Assembly (NCBI GenBank): GCA_020633315.1
Contig: JACKDV010000018.1
Span: forward strand, 1 to 64,000
Length of the DNA stretch: 64,000 nucleotides
DNA from: Myxococcales bacterium
Lineage (GTDB): Bacteria > Myxococcota_A > Polyangia > Nannocystales > Nannocystaceae
Direction of reading: 5' to 3'
Below the pieces are notes generated by a model, which was given only the letters and a program-made list of their open reading frames with translations, was not told the DNA's origin and made no database searches. The position numbers and the translations under genes were made by a program. Positions 23,949 to 32,238 of this stretch are shown here, in pieces; the stretch's first letter is position 1; every line of letters begins with the position of its first letter.

Positions 23949-24598
23949 ACGTGCTCGTGGTCGACGACGATCCCGAGCTGTGCGACTTGCTGAGCACCGC
24001 GCTGGCGCGGGAGCAGCACCAGGTCACCACGGCCGGATCGATCGCGGCCGCCATCCGCGAGCTCGAGCGAGCCCCCGCCGACGTGCTGGTGCTCGACCTC
24101 GATCTCCCGGACGGCTCGGGCCTGACCTTGTGCGAGGAGCTACGGAGCCGCCGGAGCGCCATGGCGATCCTCGTGCTCACCGCCACCGGCGACGTAGCCA
24201 CGCGGGTCCGGGGCCTCGACGCCGGCGCCGACGACTACCTCGTCAAGCCCTTCGCGATCGCCGAGCTGCGCGCGCGGGTGCGGGCCCTGGGGCGCCGACG
24301 CGAGCGCGAGCCCCTGGCGGTCTTGAAGCGCGGCGACGTGGAGCTCGACTTCGACAGCCGACGGGCCTACCGCGCGGGGCTCGAGGTCTCGCTGACCGCC
24401 CGCGAGTGGGCGATCGTCGAGCTGCTCGCGCGGGCGCAGGGCCGCGTGGTGGCCCGCGACGCGCTGCTGGCCGAGGTGTGGGGCGAGCCCAGCGAGGCCG
24501 CCAACGCCTCGCTCGGGGTCCTGATGAGCCGGATTCGACGCAAGCTGGGGCACGAGCTCATCCGGCTGGTGCGGGGAGAGGGCCATGCCCTCGGATGA
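23945..24598 (+). CDS. OmpR/PhoB-family response regulator
   Basis: A 217-residue two-domain regulator. The receiver domain shows the acidic pair (VVDDDPEL), phospho-acceptor Asp51 in VLVLDLDLPDG, the Thr of LTATGD and the Lys of DDYLVKPF near 100. The C-terminal winged helix (about 125-215) has SLTAREWAIVELLARAQGRVVAR and SRIRRKLG. It overlaps the pump stop by four bases and its partner kinase by 14, so the operon likely senses the metal and controls its own promoter. Confidence 0.92.
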   Translation: MNVLVVDDDPELCDLLSTALAREQHQVTTAGSIAAAIRELERAPADVLVLDLDLPDGSGLTLCEELRSRRSAMAILVLTATGDVATRVRGLDAGADDYLVKPFAIAELRARVRALGRRREREPLAVLKRGDVELDFDSRRAYRAGLEVSLTAREWAIVELLARAQGRVVARDALLAEVWGEPSEAANASLGVLMSRIRRKLGHELIRLVRGEGHALG

Positions 24599-25940
24599 TC
24601 GCCGAGGGACGCTGGCGGGTCGCCTCGCCACGACCCTCGCCGTCGCGGCCCTGGTCTCGGCGTTCACCACTACCGTGGCGGCGATGCTGCTGGCCGACGC
24701 CCTGATCGTCGCCCGCGTGGAGGGCTCGGTGGCCGCGGCTGCCCGGGTGATGCAGGTGGAGATCGACGAGGCGCCCGGGGTCGCGGACCACCTCGAGCAA
24801 GAGGCCCGCACCCTCGGCATCGACGGTCGGGTGGCCATCGTGCGGGACGGGAGCGTGGTCCATGGCGACGCCGGGCTCCCGCCCCAGTCGGCGGTGGGCT
24901 GCCGGGTCAGCGAGGGTGCAGCGGTACCCGAGCTGATCTGCGGAGCGCCGCTGAAGGAGCCCCCGGGGGCGATGGTGCTGGTGGCGACCCCGGCCGAGCG
25001 TCGCCACGAGCATCGACGCGCCCTGCTGCTCGCTTCGCTGGTGGTGCTGGTCGTGGTCGCCGCGGTCGCGCGCGTGGTGGGGGGCGTGCTCTCGCGGCGA
25101 TCATTGGTGCCGCTGTCGCACCTGCGCAACGCGGTGGCGAGGGCCGACCCGCGCTCGCCCGCCGCCATCGACCTGCCCGCCCCCACCGGGCTCGAGGAGA
25201 TCGACGCGCTCCGCGGGGCGCTGCACAGCCTGGTGGGGCGCCTCGACGAGGAGCTCGGGCGAGCCCGTCGCTTCGCCGCCAGCGCGGCCCACGAGCTGCG
25301 CACCCCGCTGGCCGCGATGCGAGCCGAGCTCGAGCTCGCCCTCGAGGCCCCGGCCACCGAGGCGGATCGCATGCACACCATGGAGCGCCTGGCTCGCACG
25401 ACCGCCCGGCTCGAGACCCTCACGGAGCGCCTGCTGATGCTGGCGACGCCCCACGATGCGCTGGTGACCGATCACTGCAGCTCGCTGGCGCAGCTGGTCG
25501 AGGAGCTGCCGCGACGGCGCTCGGCCGAGGACGGGTCGCGCCTGCGGCTCGAGCCCGGCGACGCCGATGCGCTGGTGCGAGGCGACGAGCACCTGTTCGC
25601 GGCCGTGCTCGACAACCTCGTCGACAATGCGCTCAAGTTCTCCGACGGCCCGGTGCGGGTGAGCCTGTCGAGCGAGCGCGGCGAGGTGGTGCTCGAGGTG
25701 AGCGACGAGGGCCCCGGCATCCCCCCGGAGTTCGAGGCCGAGCTGTTCGAGCCCTTCCATCGCGGCGTGACCGGCCGGCGCCGACCGGGTCACGGCGTGG
25801 GCCTGGCCCTGGTCCGGCACATCGTGCGGGCATGCGGAGGCCAGGTGTCGTTCGTGCACGGCGATGTCCGGGGCGCGACCGTCCGCGTGCGCCTCCCGGG
25901 GGCGAGCTCCGCGACGGCAGCTCCGCCCGTGGGCTCGTGA
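24585..25940 (+). CDS. Membrane sensor histidine kinase
   Basis: A 451-residue sensor. Membrane segments near 12-40 and 145-170 enclose a periplasmic domain of about 100 residues with several Cys and His near 105-115 that could bind metal. A HAMP-like linker follows, then the HisKA domain with SAAHELRTPLAAMR (phospho-His near 236) and the ATPase with DNLVDNALKF (N-box, near 343), DEGPGIP and GHGVGLALV. The set resembles CusS/QseC-type kinases. Its start overlaps the response-regulator gene by 14 bases. It ends the efflux operon. Confidence 0.92.
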   Translation: MPSDDRRGTLAGRLATTLAVAALVSAFTTTVAAMLLADALIVARVEGSVAAAARVMQVEIDEAPGVADHLEQEARTLGIDGRVAIVRDGSVVHGDAGLPPQSAVGCRVSEGAAVPELICGAPLKEPPGAMVLVATPAERRHEHRRALLLASLVVLVVVAAVARVVGGVLSRRSLVPLSHLRNAVARADPRSPAAIDLPAPTGLEEIDALRGALHSLVGRLDEELGRARRFAASAAHELRTPLAAMRAELELALEAPATEADRMHTMERLARTTARLETLTERLLMLATPHDALVTDHCSSLAQLVEELPRRRSAEDGSRLRLEPGDADALVRGDEHLFAAVLDNLVDNALKFSDGPVRVSLSSERGEVVLEVSDEGPGIPPEFEAELFEPFHRGVTGRRRPGHGVGLALVRHIVRACGGQVSFVHGDVRGATVRVRLPGASSATAAPPVGS

Positions 25941-25968
25941 GCCCCCTGCGGTGCGCCCCGCCGGCTCG

Positions 25969-26793
25969 CTACCGCCGACGACCTCGCCGCGCCGAGCGAC
26001 CGGTGGGCACGAAGTCGTCGTCGTCGAGCTCCACCCGCGGGCTGAGCACGGTGGCCCCGGTGCGAGCGGGGCCGGCGGGCAGCGGGGCCACCACCGTGTG
26101 ACCGGTGCGAGCGGGCCCGGGCGCTCCGGCCAGCGTGCGCCGCGGGCTGCCGTCCAGCGGCGGCCCCTGGTACTGCGTGGTCTCGAGCTCCTCCTCTCGC
26201 CAGCCCTCGTCGGCGCCGAAGGGCACGAGGCCGTCGGTGGGCAGCGGGGTCGACGGGACCGGATCGATCCACAGCGGGGTGCTCGGATCGTGGGCCACGG
26301 GGCGAGGGATGGGAGCCGAGGGCGCGACCTCGATCGGCGAGGGTACCGGCAGGGGAAGCATCGCTCCGGGCACGGGGATCTGCGGCCCGATGGGCACGAG
26401 CTGGGGCAGGCGCTCGGCCAGGGCGCCCGCCTGGCGAGCGAGGCCGGCGTGCACCTGCAGCACCTGGAGGATCTGCGGCAGCGAGGCGGGCACCGGGCGC
26501 TCCCGACCGTCGAAGCGCAGGCCCAAGCGGAAGCGGGAGCCCGCTCGCCGCCGCCGGGCGACCACGCAGTCCACGTCGAGCAGGCGGCCGTCGAAGCTGG
26601 TCACCATCCGCACCCGACCGGCGATGCGCTTGGTCTCGACGACCTCGATCGAGGCGCCGCCGAGGCTGAGATCGAGGCAGCGACCGAGCACCGGTCCATG
26701 CTTGGTGTGGAGGTACACCTCGCCACGGGCGGCGACCCTGGACGCGCGACGCCTGTCGTTGACGACCTTCATCCGGACGAGTGCAGTGGCCAT
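25969..26793 (-). CDS. PilZ-domain protein with proline-rich tail
   Basis: A protein of 274 residues. The first 100 make a PilZ domain, the cyclic-di-GMP receptor: RRASRVAARGEVYL near 15 (the RxxxR motif) and DLSLGGASIEV near 40 (the D/NxSxxG motif) are both intact, so binding is likely. The rest is a Pro/Thr-rich disordered tail with an acidic end (ELDDDDFVPTG). It may pass the signal to motility or surface-polymer machinery. The two ATGs 26799 and 26793 are six bases apart; the second has GATACG six bases ahead and was chosen. The gene is convergent with the efflux operon. Confidence 0.82.
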   Translation of the reverse strand: MATALVRMKVVNDRRRASRVAARGEVYLHTKHGPVLGRCLDLSLGGASIEVVETKRIAGRVRMVTSFDGRLLDVDCVVARRRRAGSRFRLGLRFDGRERPVPASLPQILQVLQVHAGLARQAGALAERLPQLVPIGPQIPVPGAMLPLPVPSPIEVAPSAPIPRPVAHDPSTPLWIDPVPSTPLPTDGLVPFGADEGWREEELETTQYQGPPLDGSPRRTLAGAPGPARTGHTVVAPLPAGPARTGATVLSPRVELDDDDFVPTGRSARRGRRR

Positions 26794-26951
26794 CCTCATC
26801 GTATCAGCCGGGTCACGCGGCGGGGCGCCGGCACCCCCTCGGATCCGGCCCGGAGACGCTCGCGCTCATCCCGCGAGAGACGGCGTCCCTGGCCGTCGCC
26901 AACCGCTGGTTTGACGTGGGGCGGTCCCCGAGGAACGATGGCCCGCGGCGC

Positions 26952-27686
26952 ATGAGCGACTCCATGTACCGACACCCGGCCTTCTACCGGATGCTGCACC
27001 ACGGGCGGACCGAGGACCTCGAGTTCTACCTGGGAGCCACCGAGGGGCGGCCGCGGGTGCTCGAGTATGGGGTGGGCAACGGCCGGGTGGCGCTGCCCAT
27101 GGCCCGCCGGGGCCAGCAGGTGGTGGGGGTGGACCTCAGCGAGGACATGCTCGGCAGCCTGCGCGCCGACCTGGCCCTCGAGCCCCCCGAGGTCCGCGAG
27201 CGCCTCACCCTGGTGCACGGCGACGCGCGGGTGCTCGAGCTGGGCGAGCGCTTCGATGCGGTGACCTGCCCCTTCAACGGCATCGCCCACCACCACACCC
27301 TCGACGAGCTCGCGGCCTTCCTCGAGCGGGTGCACCAACACCTTCGGCCCGGCGGGGTGTTCGTGCTCGACGTGTCGCTGCCCGAGCCGCCCATGCTGGC
27401 CGGGATGGCGGGGGAGATCCCCTGGTACCGCGACCCGGTGGACGGCGGGGTGTGCCGGGCCTCGGAGCTCATCGAGTACGACCCGCTGAGCCAGGTGCTG
27501 ACCATCAGCACGGAGAGCCGCGCCATGGAGCTCGAGCGCGAGCCGGTGACCATGCAGCTGCGCCTGCGCCAGCTCTTTCCCCAGGAGACCCTGCTGCTGC
27601 TGCGCCACCACGGCTTCGAGCCGCGGCGGCGGGAGCTCGACCTGCCCGGGGTGATCGGCTACGTGTGCGAGGCGGTGGCTCGCTAG
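26952..27686 (+). CDS. Class I SAM-dependent methyltransferase
   Basis: A 244-residue Rossmann-fold methyltransferase. Motif I RVLEYGVGNGRVALPMA near 33, acidic motif II VVGVDLSEDML near 56, then DARVLELGERFDAVTCPFNGIAHH and GGVFVLDVS (motif IV region near 145) are all visible. The PFNGIAHH stretch with two His is as in small-molecule methyltransferases. Substrate unknown. The ATG at 26952 starts the conserved part; a longer in-frame extension upstream is low-complexity and out of family. The small zincin-like gene begins two bases after its stop, so they are co-translated. Confidence 0.85.
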   Translation: MSDSMYRHPAFYRMLHHGRTEDLEFYLGATEGRPRVLEYGVGNGRVALPMARRGQQVVGVDLSEDMLGSLRADLALEPPEVRERLTLVHGDARVLELGERFDAVTCPFNGIAHHHTLDELAAFLERVHQHLRPGGVFVLDVSLPEPPMLAGMAGEIPWYRDPVDGGVCRASELIEYDPLSQVLTISTESRAMELEREPVTMQLRLRQLFPQETLLLLRHHGFEPRRRELDLPGVIGYVCEAVAR

Positions 27687-27687
27687 G

Positions 27688-28179
27688 ATGACGACGGCGA
27701 TGGCCCGACGACGAGCGCAGGAGGACCAGCTCCGCGAGCTGGTGCGGCGGGTGGTCCCGGGGGCGACGATCTACTTCCCGCGGCGCCGGCCGTACCGCGT
27801 GGGGCTGTCGTGGAACGGCCGCAACCTGCGACCCACCGGGATGACCCTGGAGAGCCAGCTCCACGAGATCGCCCACCTGCTGCTGGCCTCGCCCGAGCGG
27901 CGACGGCAGCCCGAGTTCGGGCTGGGCCCCGATCCCTACCGCCGCAACGACGTGCCGTGCCTGATCCCCCGCGAGGAGGCCGACCTCGAGGAGACCCACA
28001 CCTGCTGGCTGCAGCTGCTGCTGGCCCAGCTGCTGGAGCTCGACGAGATGGCCGTGCGGGTGGAGTTCCAGCTCGAGCCGCTGACCCCGTCGATGGTGGA
28101 GACGCTGCAGCGGGTGTACCCCGACTCGCTGCCGCCCAGCTGGTGGCAGCGCGCCCGGGCCCACGTGGCGAGCGCATAA
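27688..28179 (+). CDS. Small zincin-like protein with HExxH motif
   Basis: A 163-residue soluble protein. Residues 58-65 read QLHEIAHL, the HExxH zinc-peptidase motif, followed by a possible third ligand in EETHTC near 105. ImmA/IrrE-type small zincins have a similar compact layout, but no clear family match was recognised and the protein may be a metal-binding non-enzyme. The start lies one base after the methyltransferase stop, so the pair is probably one functional unit. A second ATG four codons in is also possible. Confidence 0.6.
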   Translation: MTTAMARRRAQEDQLRELVRRVVPGATIYFPRRRPYRVGLSWNGRNLRPTGMTLESQLHEIAHLLLASPERRRQPEFGLGPDPYRRNDVPCLIPREEADLEETHTCWLQLLLAQLLELDEMAVRVEFQLEPLTPSMVETLQRVYPDSLPPSWWQRARAHVASA

Positions 28180-28273
28180 CCGACGCGACCAGGCACACCC
28201 ACCACCTGCGCATCCGACGATCACGAACACCGCCCCTGCGCTCGCGGCGGGTATGCTGCCCCCGGAGGCACGC

Positions 28274-28996
28274 ATGCGACCGTCCCAGCAGATGAAGGCG
28301 ATCAACCTCGAGTGGCTGCGCCAGGCCGCTCCCCACCGTCACCTCTTCGAGCACCGCTGGCTGGGCGAGCGCTTCTTCCACCTGCCCGGCGACATGATCG
28401 CGCTGCAGGAGATCGTCTCGGCCGTGCGCCCGCGCCTGGTGATCCACACCGGCATCGCGGCGGGAGGCGGTCCGATCTTCATGGCCTCCATCCTCGAGCT
28501 GCTCGGCGGCGACGGGATCGTGGCCGCGGTGGACCCCGCGCTGCGCCCCGAGGGCCGCCGGGCCATCGAGGAGCATCCGCTGCGCCGACGCATCCGCGTC
28601 CTCGAGGGCTCGTCGATCGACCCGCAGATCGTGGCGTCGCTGCGCGCCCTGGCCGAGGAGCGCTCGCCGGTGGTGGTGGTGCTCGACCTCATCCACGTGC
28701 AGGCCCACGTGGAGCGCGAGCTCGAGCTGCTCGGACCGCTGGTGACCCCGAACAGCTACGTGGTGGTGCTCGACACGGTGATGGAGGACCTGCCGGCGGA
28801 GATGTTCGAGGGACGCCCCTACGGCAAGGGCAACAACCCGGGCACCGCGGTCGCGGCGTTCCTGCAGCGCGACGATCGCTTCGAGGTCGACTACTCCTTC
28901 GAGGATCGCGTGCTGCTCACGCTGGCTCCCGGGGGCTTCCTGCGCCGCCGCCCGGAGCCCGCGGCCGACGGTCTCGCCGCAAGTCCTGGGGGCTGA
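28274..28996 (+). CDS. Cephalosporin hydroxylase/CmcI-type methyltransferase
   Basis: A 240-residue protein of the CmcI family, SAM-dependent enzymes known from cephamycin, rhamnose and polysaccharide pathways. The core is visible: HTGIAAGGGPIFMASIL near 65 (the GxxxGGS-like SAM loop), VAAVDPALR near 90 (acidic end of strand 2), VVVVLDLIHVQAHVERELE near 140 and YVVVLDTVMEDLP near 170. GGAGG lies five bases before the ATG at 28274, so this start was preferred to the ATG seven codons earlier; TATGCT stands at 28252. The last 80 bases overlap the convergent radical-SAM gene. Confidence 0.78.
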   Translation: MRPSQQMKAINLEWLRQAAPHRHLFEHRWLGERFFHLPGDMIALQEIVSAVRPRLVIHTGIAAGGGPIFMASILELLGGDGIVAAVDPALRPEGRRAIEEHPLRRRIRVLEGSSIDPQIVASLRALAEERSPVVVVLDLIHVQAHVERELELLGPLVTPNSYVVVLDTVMEDLPAEMFEGRPYGKGNNPGTAVAAFLQRDDRFEVDYSFEDRVLLTLAPGGFLRRRPEPAADGLAASPGG

Positions 28997-29807
28997 GCAG
29001 GCGGTGGGGCACCATGGGGGCGTCGCCCCCGGCACAGTGGGCGCAGGCGGCCAGCGGGGTCTCGCGCCGCAGGTAGGCGAGCACCCCCTCGGGCGTGCAG
29101 CCCTCGAGGGCCAGGCCGTCGGGGCGAGGGTCGGCGTGGTGCAGGGTGGCGAGGTGGACCGGCCGCGTGCAGGTATGGAAGTGGCCGTCGCGGAGCAGGT
29201 GACAGCGCTCCCGCAGCCAGCAGCGCCCGTACACCGCCGCGGTCTCGGCCGGATCGGCGGGCCCGTGCGGCCGGGACATCTGGACGAAGGCGTCCTGCTG
29301 CTTCCAGTTGATCCTCACCCCGAAGCGCGCGCCCTTGGCCTCGATCTCGGCCACCCGCGCGGCCGGGATCCGAGGCCGGGGGTAGCGGGAGATGGTGAGG
29401 CCGTCGAGCTGTTGCCACAGCGCGTCGGGCATGCGGTGCAGCAGCAGGCCGTTGGTGGTCAGCGACACCCGCGGGGCGATGCCCGAGCGCCGGGCCACGT
29501 GCACGAGCTCGAGCAGCTCGGGGTGCAGCAGCGGCTCGCCGCCCACCAGCTTGAACACCGCCGGGGCGAGCACCGCGGCGGCCCGGGCGAGGTCGCGAGC
29601 CAGGGCCTCGGGCGACTCGAAGCGAGGCGGGAGCAGGGGCGACAGCGAGCAGCACTCGGCGCAGCGGAGGTTGCAGTGGTCCACCACGTGGGCCTCGAGC
29701 GAGCGGGTGACCACCCGGCCCTCGACCACGCGATGGGCCCGCTCGAGCGGCGGCGGGAAGCGATGCTCCCGTCCGTCTCGATCCACGATGGTCCTGGTCT
29801 CGCTCAT
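28917..29807 (-). CDS. Radical SAM protein with SPASM-like C-terminus
   Basis: A 296-residue iron-sulfur enzyme. The radical-SAM cluster motif CNLRCAEC is at residues 45-52 (Cys 45, 49, 52), and KLVGGEPLLHPELLEL near 95 is the GGEP/SAM motif. The C-terminal part has several more Cys (CWLRERCHLL, TCTRP, CTPEG, CAHCAGG) that could hold an auxiliary cluster as in SPASM and Twitch proteins. Many relatives modify peptides or sugars. Its start overlaps the APH-like kinase stop by four bases, and its end overlaps the CmcI-like gene, on the other strand, by 80 bases. Confidence 0.82.
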   Translation of the reverse strand: MSETRTIVDRDGREHRFPPPLERAHRVVEGRVVTRSLEAHVVDHCNLRCAECCSLSPLLPPRFESPEALARDLARAAAVLAPAVFKLVGGEPLLHPELLELVHVARRSGIAPRVSLTTNGLLLHRMPDALWQQLDGLTISRYPRPRIPAARVAEIEAKGARFGVRINWKQQDAFVQMSRPHGPADPAETAAVYGRCWLRERCHLLRDGHFHTCTRPVHLATLHHADPRPDGLALEGCTPEGVLAYLRRETPLAACAHCAGGDAPMVPHRLLSPQDLRRDRRPRAPGGGAGSPREPA

Positions 29808-30823
29808 GATGCGACCCGCGCTCGCAGCCGGTCGACGAACGCCGCCATGCGATCGCCCCCGCTCACCAAGGCTCGCACGATCTCGGCCATCCCGGGCAGC
29901 CGCTCGAGCGCGCCCGGGGCCCCGGCCAGCCACGCCTCCACCGGCCAGTGCTTGAGGGCGTGCGCGGTGATGGTGGCGTGCAGGGCCCACACGAGCCGCG
30001 TGGGATCGAGCGAGCGACGCCCCAGGTAGCCATCCACGAAGGCGGTGGCCCGGGCGGGCGCGACCAGGGGCAGGTGGTTGAGACAGCGCAGCAGCTCGTG
30101 CTCCCGAGGCGCCCGCACGGCCCGCTCCCAGTCGAGGATGGTGGGCGGGCCGTGCTCGTGGAACAGGTAGTTGTGGACGTTGTAGTCGTTGTGGATCGGG
30201 GCGTGCTCGCCCGCGGGCAGCCGCGCGAGCGCCTCGGAGGCATGGCGCTCGAGCAGGATCCGGCGCTCGTCGAGCATCGCGAGCAGGAGCTCGGCCCCCG
30301 GCCCCCCGCGGGCCCGGACCGCGCGCTGGTGCTGGCCGAGACGGCGGCGCTCGTCGTCGAGGCTCAGGGCCCGCAGCCCCTCGACGAGATCGGGCAGCGG
30401 CGGGAGCTCGGCCGCCTGGTCGAGCCGCCGGTGCAGCGCAGCCAGGGTGCTCCCCAGCGTGGCCCAGCCGTCGACGTCGATCGCCTCGTAGGGACGGTGG
30501 TGCCCCGGCTCCCAGCGGGTGACGAGCACCGAGCGCCCGTCGATCACCACGGGCGCCTCGCCGCCCTGGGGAACCACGCGTCGCAGCACCCGGTAGCCCT
30601 CTCCTGCCCCGGCCAGGTGGGCGAGCAGGGCCGCCTCGACGCGAGCCGCCGCCGCGTGCTCCGGGGCGAGCACCTTGATCGCGATCCCTCCCCCCGTGCG
30701 CCGCAGGTGCAGCACCCGCGGCGTCACCCGGCGGGGAGGATCGTCGGGCACCGGCTCGAGCCCGTGGGCCCGCAGCACCGCCGCCAGCTCGGCCCCGGCG
30801 AGCAGGCCGTCGTCGGGATCCAT
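29804..30823 (-). CDS. APH/ChoK-family phosphotransferase
   Basis: A 339-residue kinase-fold protein. IAIKVL near 48 is the nucleotide-binding Lys region, HNDYNVHNYLFHEHG near 208 is the catalytic Brenner-type HxDxxxxN motif, and TILDWERA near 227 carries the metal-binding Asp. This family phosphorylates aminoglycosides, choline, homoserine or sugars; here it is part of a set of modification enzymes rather than a resistance gene. GAGG lies five bases before the ATG and only four bases separate it from the FkbM-like gene. Confidence 0.78.
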   Translation of the reverse strand: MDPDDGLLAGAELAAVLRAHGLEPVPDDPPRRVTPRVLHLRRTGGGIAIKVLAPEHAAAARVEAALLAHLAGAGEGYRVLRRVVPQGGEAPVVIDGRSVLVTRWEPGHHRPYEAIDVDGWATLGSTLAALHRRLDQAAELPPLPDLVEGLRALSLDDERRRLGQHQRAVRARGGPGAELLLAMLDERRILLERHASEALARLPAGEHAPIHNDYNVHNYLFHEHGPPTILDWERAVRAPREHELLRCLNHLPLVAPARATAFVDGYLGRRSLDPTRLVWALHATITAHALKHWPVEAWLAGAPGALERLPGMAEIVRALVSGGDRMAAFVDRLRARVAS

Positions 30824-30827
30824 GCCC

Positions 30828-31577
30828 TCAGATCTCCTCGCCCGGCCCGTAGCGATAGGGATGGCCGGTCACGAAGGTGTTGTTGCCGACGAAGCGCACC
30901 TTGTACATCGCCGGCCGGTACAGCACCTGCGGCGAGTTGTCCTCGACGCCGAAGCGGGGGAGGAACGGCGCCTGCACGAAGAACGCGTTGTTGCCGTTGC
31001 GATCGCAGCACAGCAGCTCGTAGCCCTTGCGCTTGCCCAGCTGCACCAGCGACTCCAGGCTCGCCCCGTAGTAGGTGCTGCCGTCCCACTGGTGCTCGCG
31101 GGCATACCTCATCACCCAGCGCCGCGGCGGCTCGTAGTAGGGGTTGTACTCGATGACCACCACGCGCGGCCGGTAGCGCTCGATGGCCTGCCACACCCAG
31201 TAGTCGTTGCCGTCGATGTCGATCGACAGCAGATCGAGATCCTCGGGCACGCCGGCCGCGGCGAAGAGCGGCTCGACGTCGTCGGGCTGGACCACCGCCT
31301 GGACGATCCGCACCCGCTCGTCCCCGCCCCAGTTGTCGCGCAGGCGACCGAAGCGGTAGTCGGAGCCCTCGATCAGCACGCCCCGCCAGCCCCGCTCGCG
31401 CAGCAGCAGCGCGGTGTTGCTGTTGCGCAGGCCGTCGCTGGCCCCGAACTCCACGCAGAAGCGCGTGGCCGGCTCGATGCGCTCGAAGATCCGCTCGAGC
31501 ACGTCCTCCTCGGCCCCCTGCGAGTAGATGCCCTTGGACAGGGCGTCGAAGTCGATCGGCGGCTGGTGCATCGACAT
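30828..31577 (-). CDS. FkbM-like methyltransferase
   Basis: A 249-residue SAM-binding protein. FCVEFGASDGLRNSNTALLL near 42 is motif I, VLIEGSDYRF near 67 the acidic strand end, LDLLSIDIDGNDYWVWQAIE near 118 the central motif, and VVVIEYNPYYEPPR near 140 matches the FkbM-type fold used on glycans and polyketides. The C-terminal part is rich in aromatic residues and ends with GNNTFVTGHPYRYGPGEEI. It is the first gene of the minus-strand group FkbM, kinase, radical SAM, so the three are likely one pathway. Confidence 0.75.
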   Translation of the reverse strand: MSMHQPPIDFDALSKGIYSQGAEEDVLERIFERIEPATRFCVEFGASDGLRNSNTALLLRERGWRGVLIEGSDYRFGRLRDNWGGDERVRIVQAVVQPDDVEPLFAAAGVPEDLDLLSIDIDGNDYWVWQAIERYRPRVVVIEYNPYYEPPRRWVMRYAREHQWDGSTYYGASLESLVQLGKRKGYELLCCDRNGNNAFFVQAPFLPRFGVEDNSPQVLYRPAMYKVRFVGNNTFVTGHPYRYGPGEEI

Positions 31578-31654
31578 GAGCGCCGGGGCAAGCCTGCCGC
31601 GAAGCGAGCCCCTCGATCAACCGCGGAGCCGGGCCGCGAAGGCGAGCCCGAGGC

Positions 31655-32110
31655 TCAGCTCCCGCTCTCGCCCGAGCTCGGGTCCACGCAGAAGCCGGAC
31701 AAGCAGGTCAGCCCGGGATCACAGGCCCCGCCCTCGGTGCAGGGGCAGGCCTCGGAGCCCACGGGGCAGCCGAGATCCACGCACAGCTCCGACGCGCAGG
31801 TGAGCCCGGGATCACAGGCCCCCTCGGGGGTGCAGGCGCAGGTCTCCGTGCCCACGGGGCACACGTCGGCCACGCAGAGGTTGAGGTTGAGGTTGCAGAA
31901 GAACGGGTCGTTGCACTTGCCCCCGGTGGTGCAGGGGCAGCCCTCGGTGCCGATCTCACAGCCACCCGCGCCCGCGCTGCCGTCGTCGGCCCCGGGGTGC
32001 GGCGACTCGTCGCCCACGTCGTCGGAGTCGTAGCTGTCGTCGCTGGTGACGATGATGCACGCGGGAGCGAACGAGAACAGGAGGGCAAGGGCAAGGGACG
32101 ACCGAGTCAT
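31655..32110 (-). CDS. Cys-rich repeat lipoprotein
   Basis: A 151-residue secreted lipoprotein. SSLALALLFSFAPAC is the signal with lipobox Cys at about 18. An acidic spacer is followed by about three copies of a Cys-rich unit near CPCTxGGxCDPGLTCxSxLCVD (cited by pattern), about 35 residues each, with eight Cys per unit in a regular array. These look like disulfide-stabilised modules of the kind common in Myxococcota surface lipoproteins. The start has a ribosome site inside a hairpin immediately upstream; see the hairpin entry. Confidence 0.75.
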   Translation of the reverse strand: MTRSSLALALLFSFAPACIIVTSDDSYDSDDVGDESPHPGADDGSAGAGGCEIGTEGCPCTTGGKCNDPFFCNLNLNLCVADVCPVGTETCACTPEGACDPGLTCASELCVDLGCPVGSEACPCTEGGACDPGLTCLSGFCVDPSSGESGS

Positions 32111-32130
32111 GATCCAGGCTCCCCTGGATC
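32111..32130 (-). promoter_or_regulatory. Hairpin that displays the ribosome-binding site in its loop
   Basis: Directly upstream of the Cys-rich lipoprotein ATG (32110), the mRNA arms GATCCAGG and CCTGGATC form an 8-bp stem with a four-base loop GGAG. The loop plus adjacent stem make AGGGGAG, the Shine-Dalgarno site, at the right distance (eight bases) from the ATG. A GGA in a hairpin loop over the ribosome site is also the typical binding site of CsrA-type regulators. A second, weaker hairpin (GCCCC/GGGGC) lies at 32133-32147. Confidence 0.5.
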
Positions 32131-32238
32131 TTGCCCCACCGAGGGGCGCTTTGCCGCTCTCCTCGGGTCGCTCGCCGGAGAAAGGCGGCCCAGGTCACAA
32201 TCTCGTGCACGCAACCCCGCCAGCGCGGAGCGCCCGGC

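Noticed and set aside
25931..25944. GGGCTC/GAGCCC hairpin at the end of the sensor kinase gene
   Set aside because: Six-base stem with two-base loop and no T-run. Too weak for a terminator; it lies at the stop codon by chance of composition.
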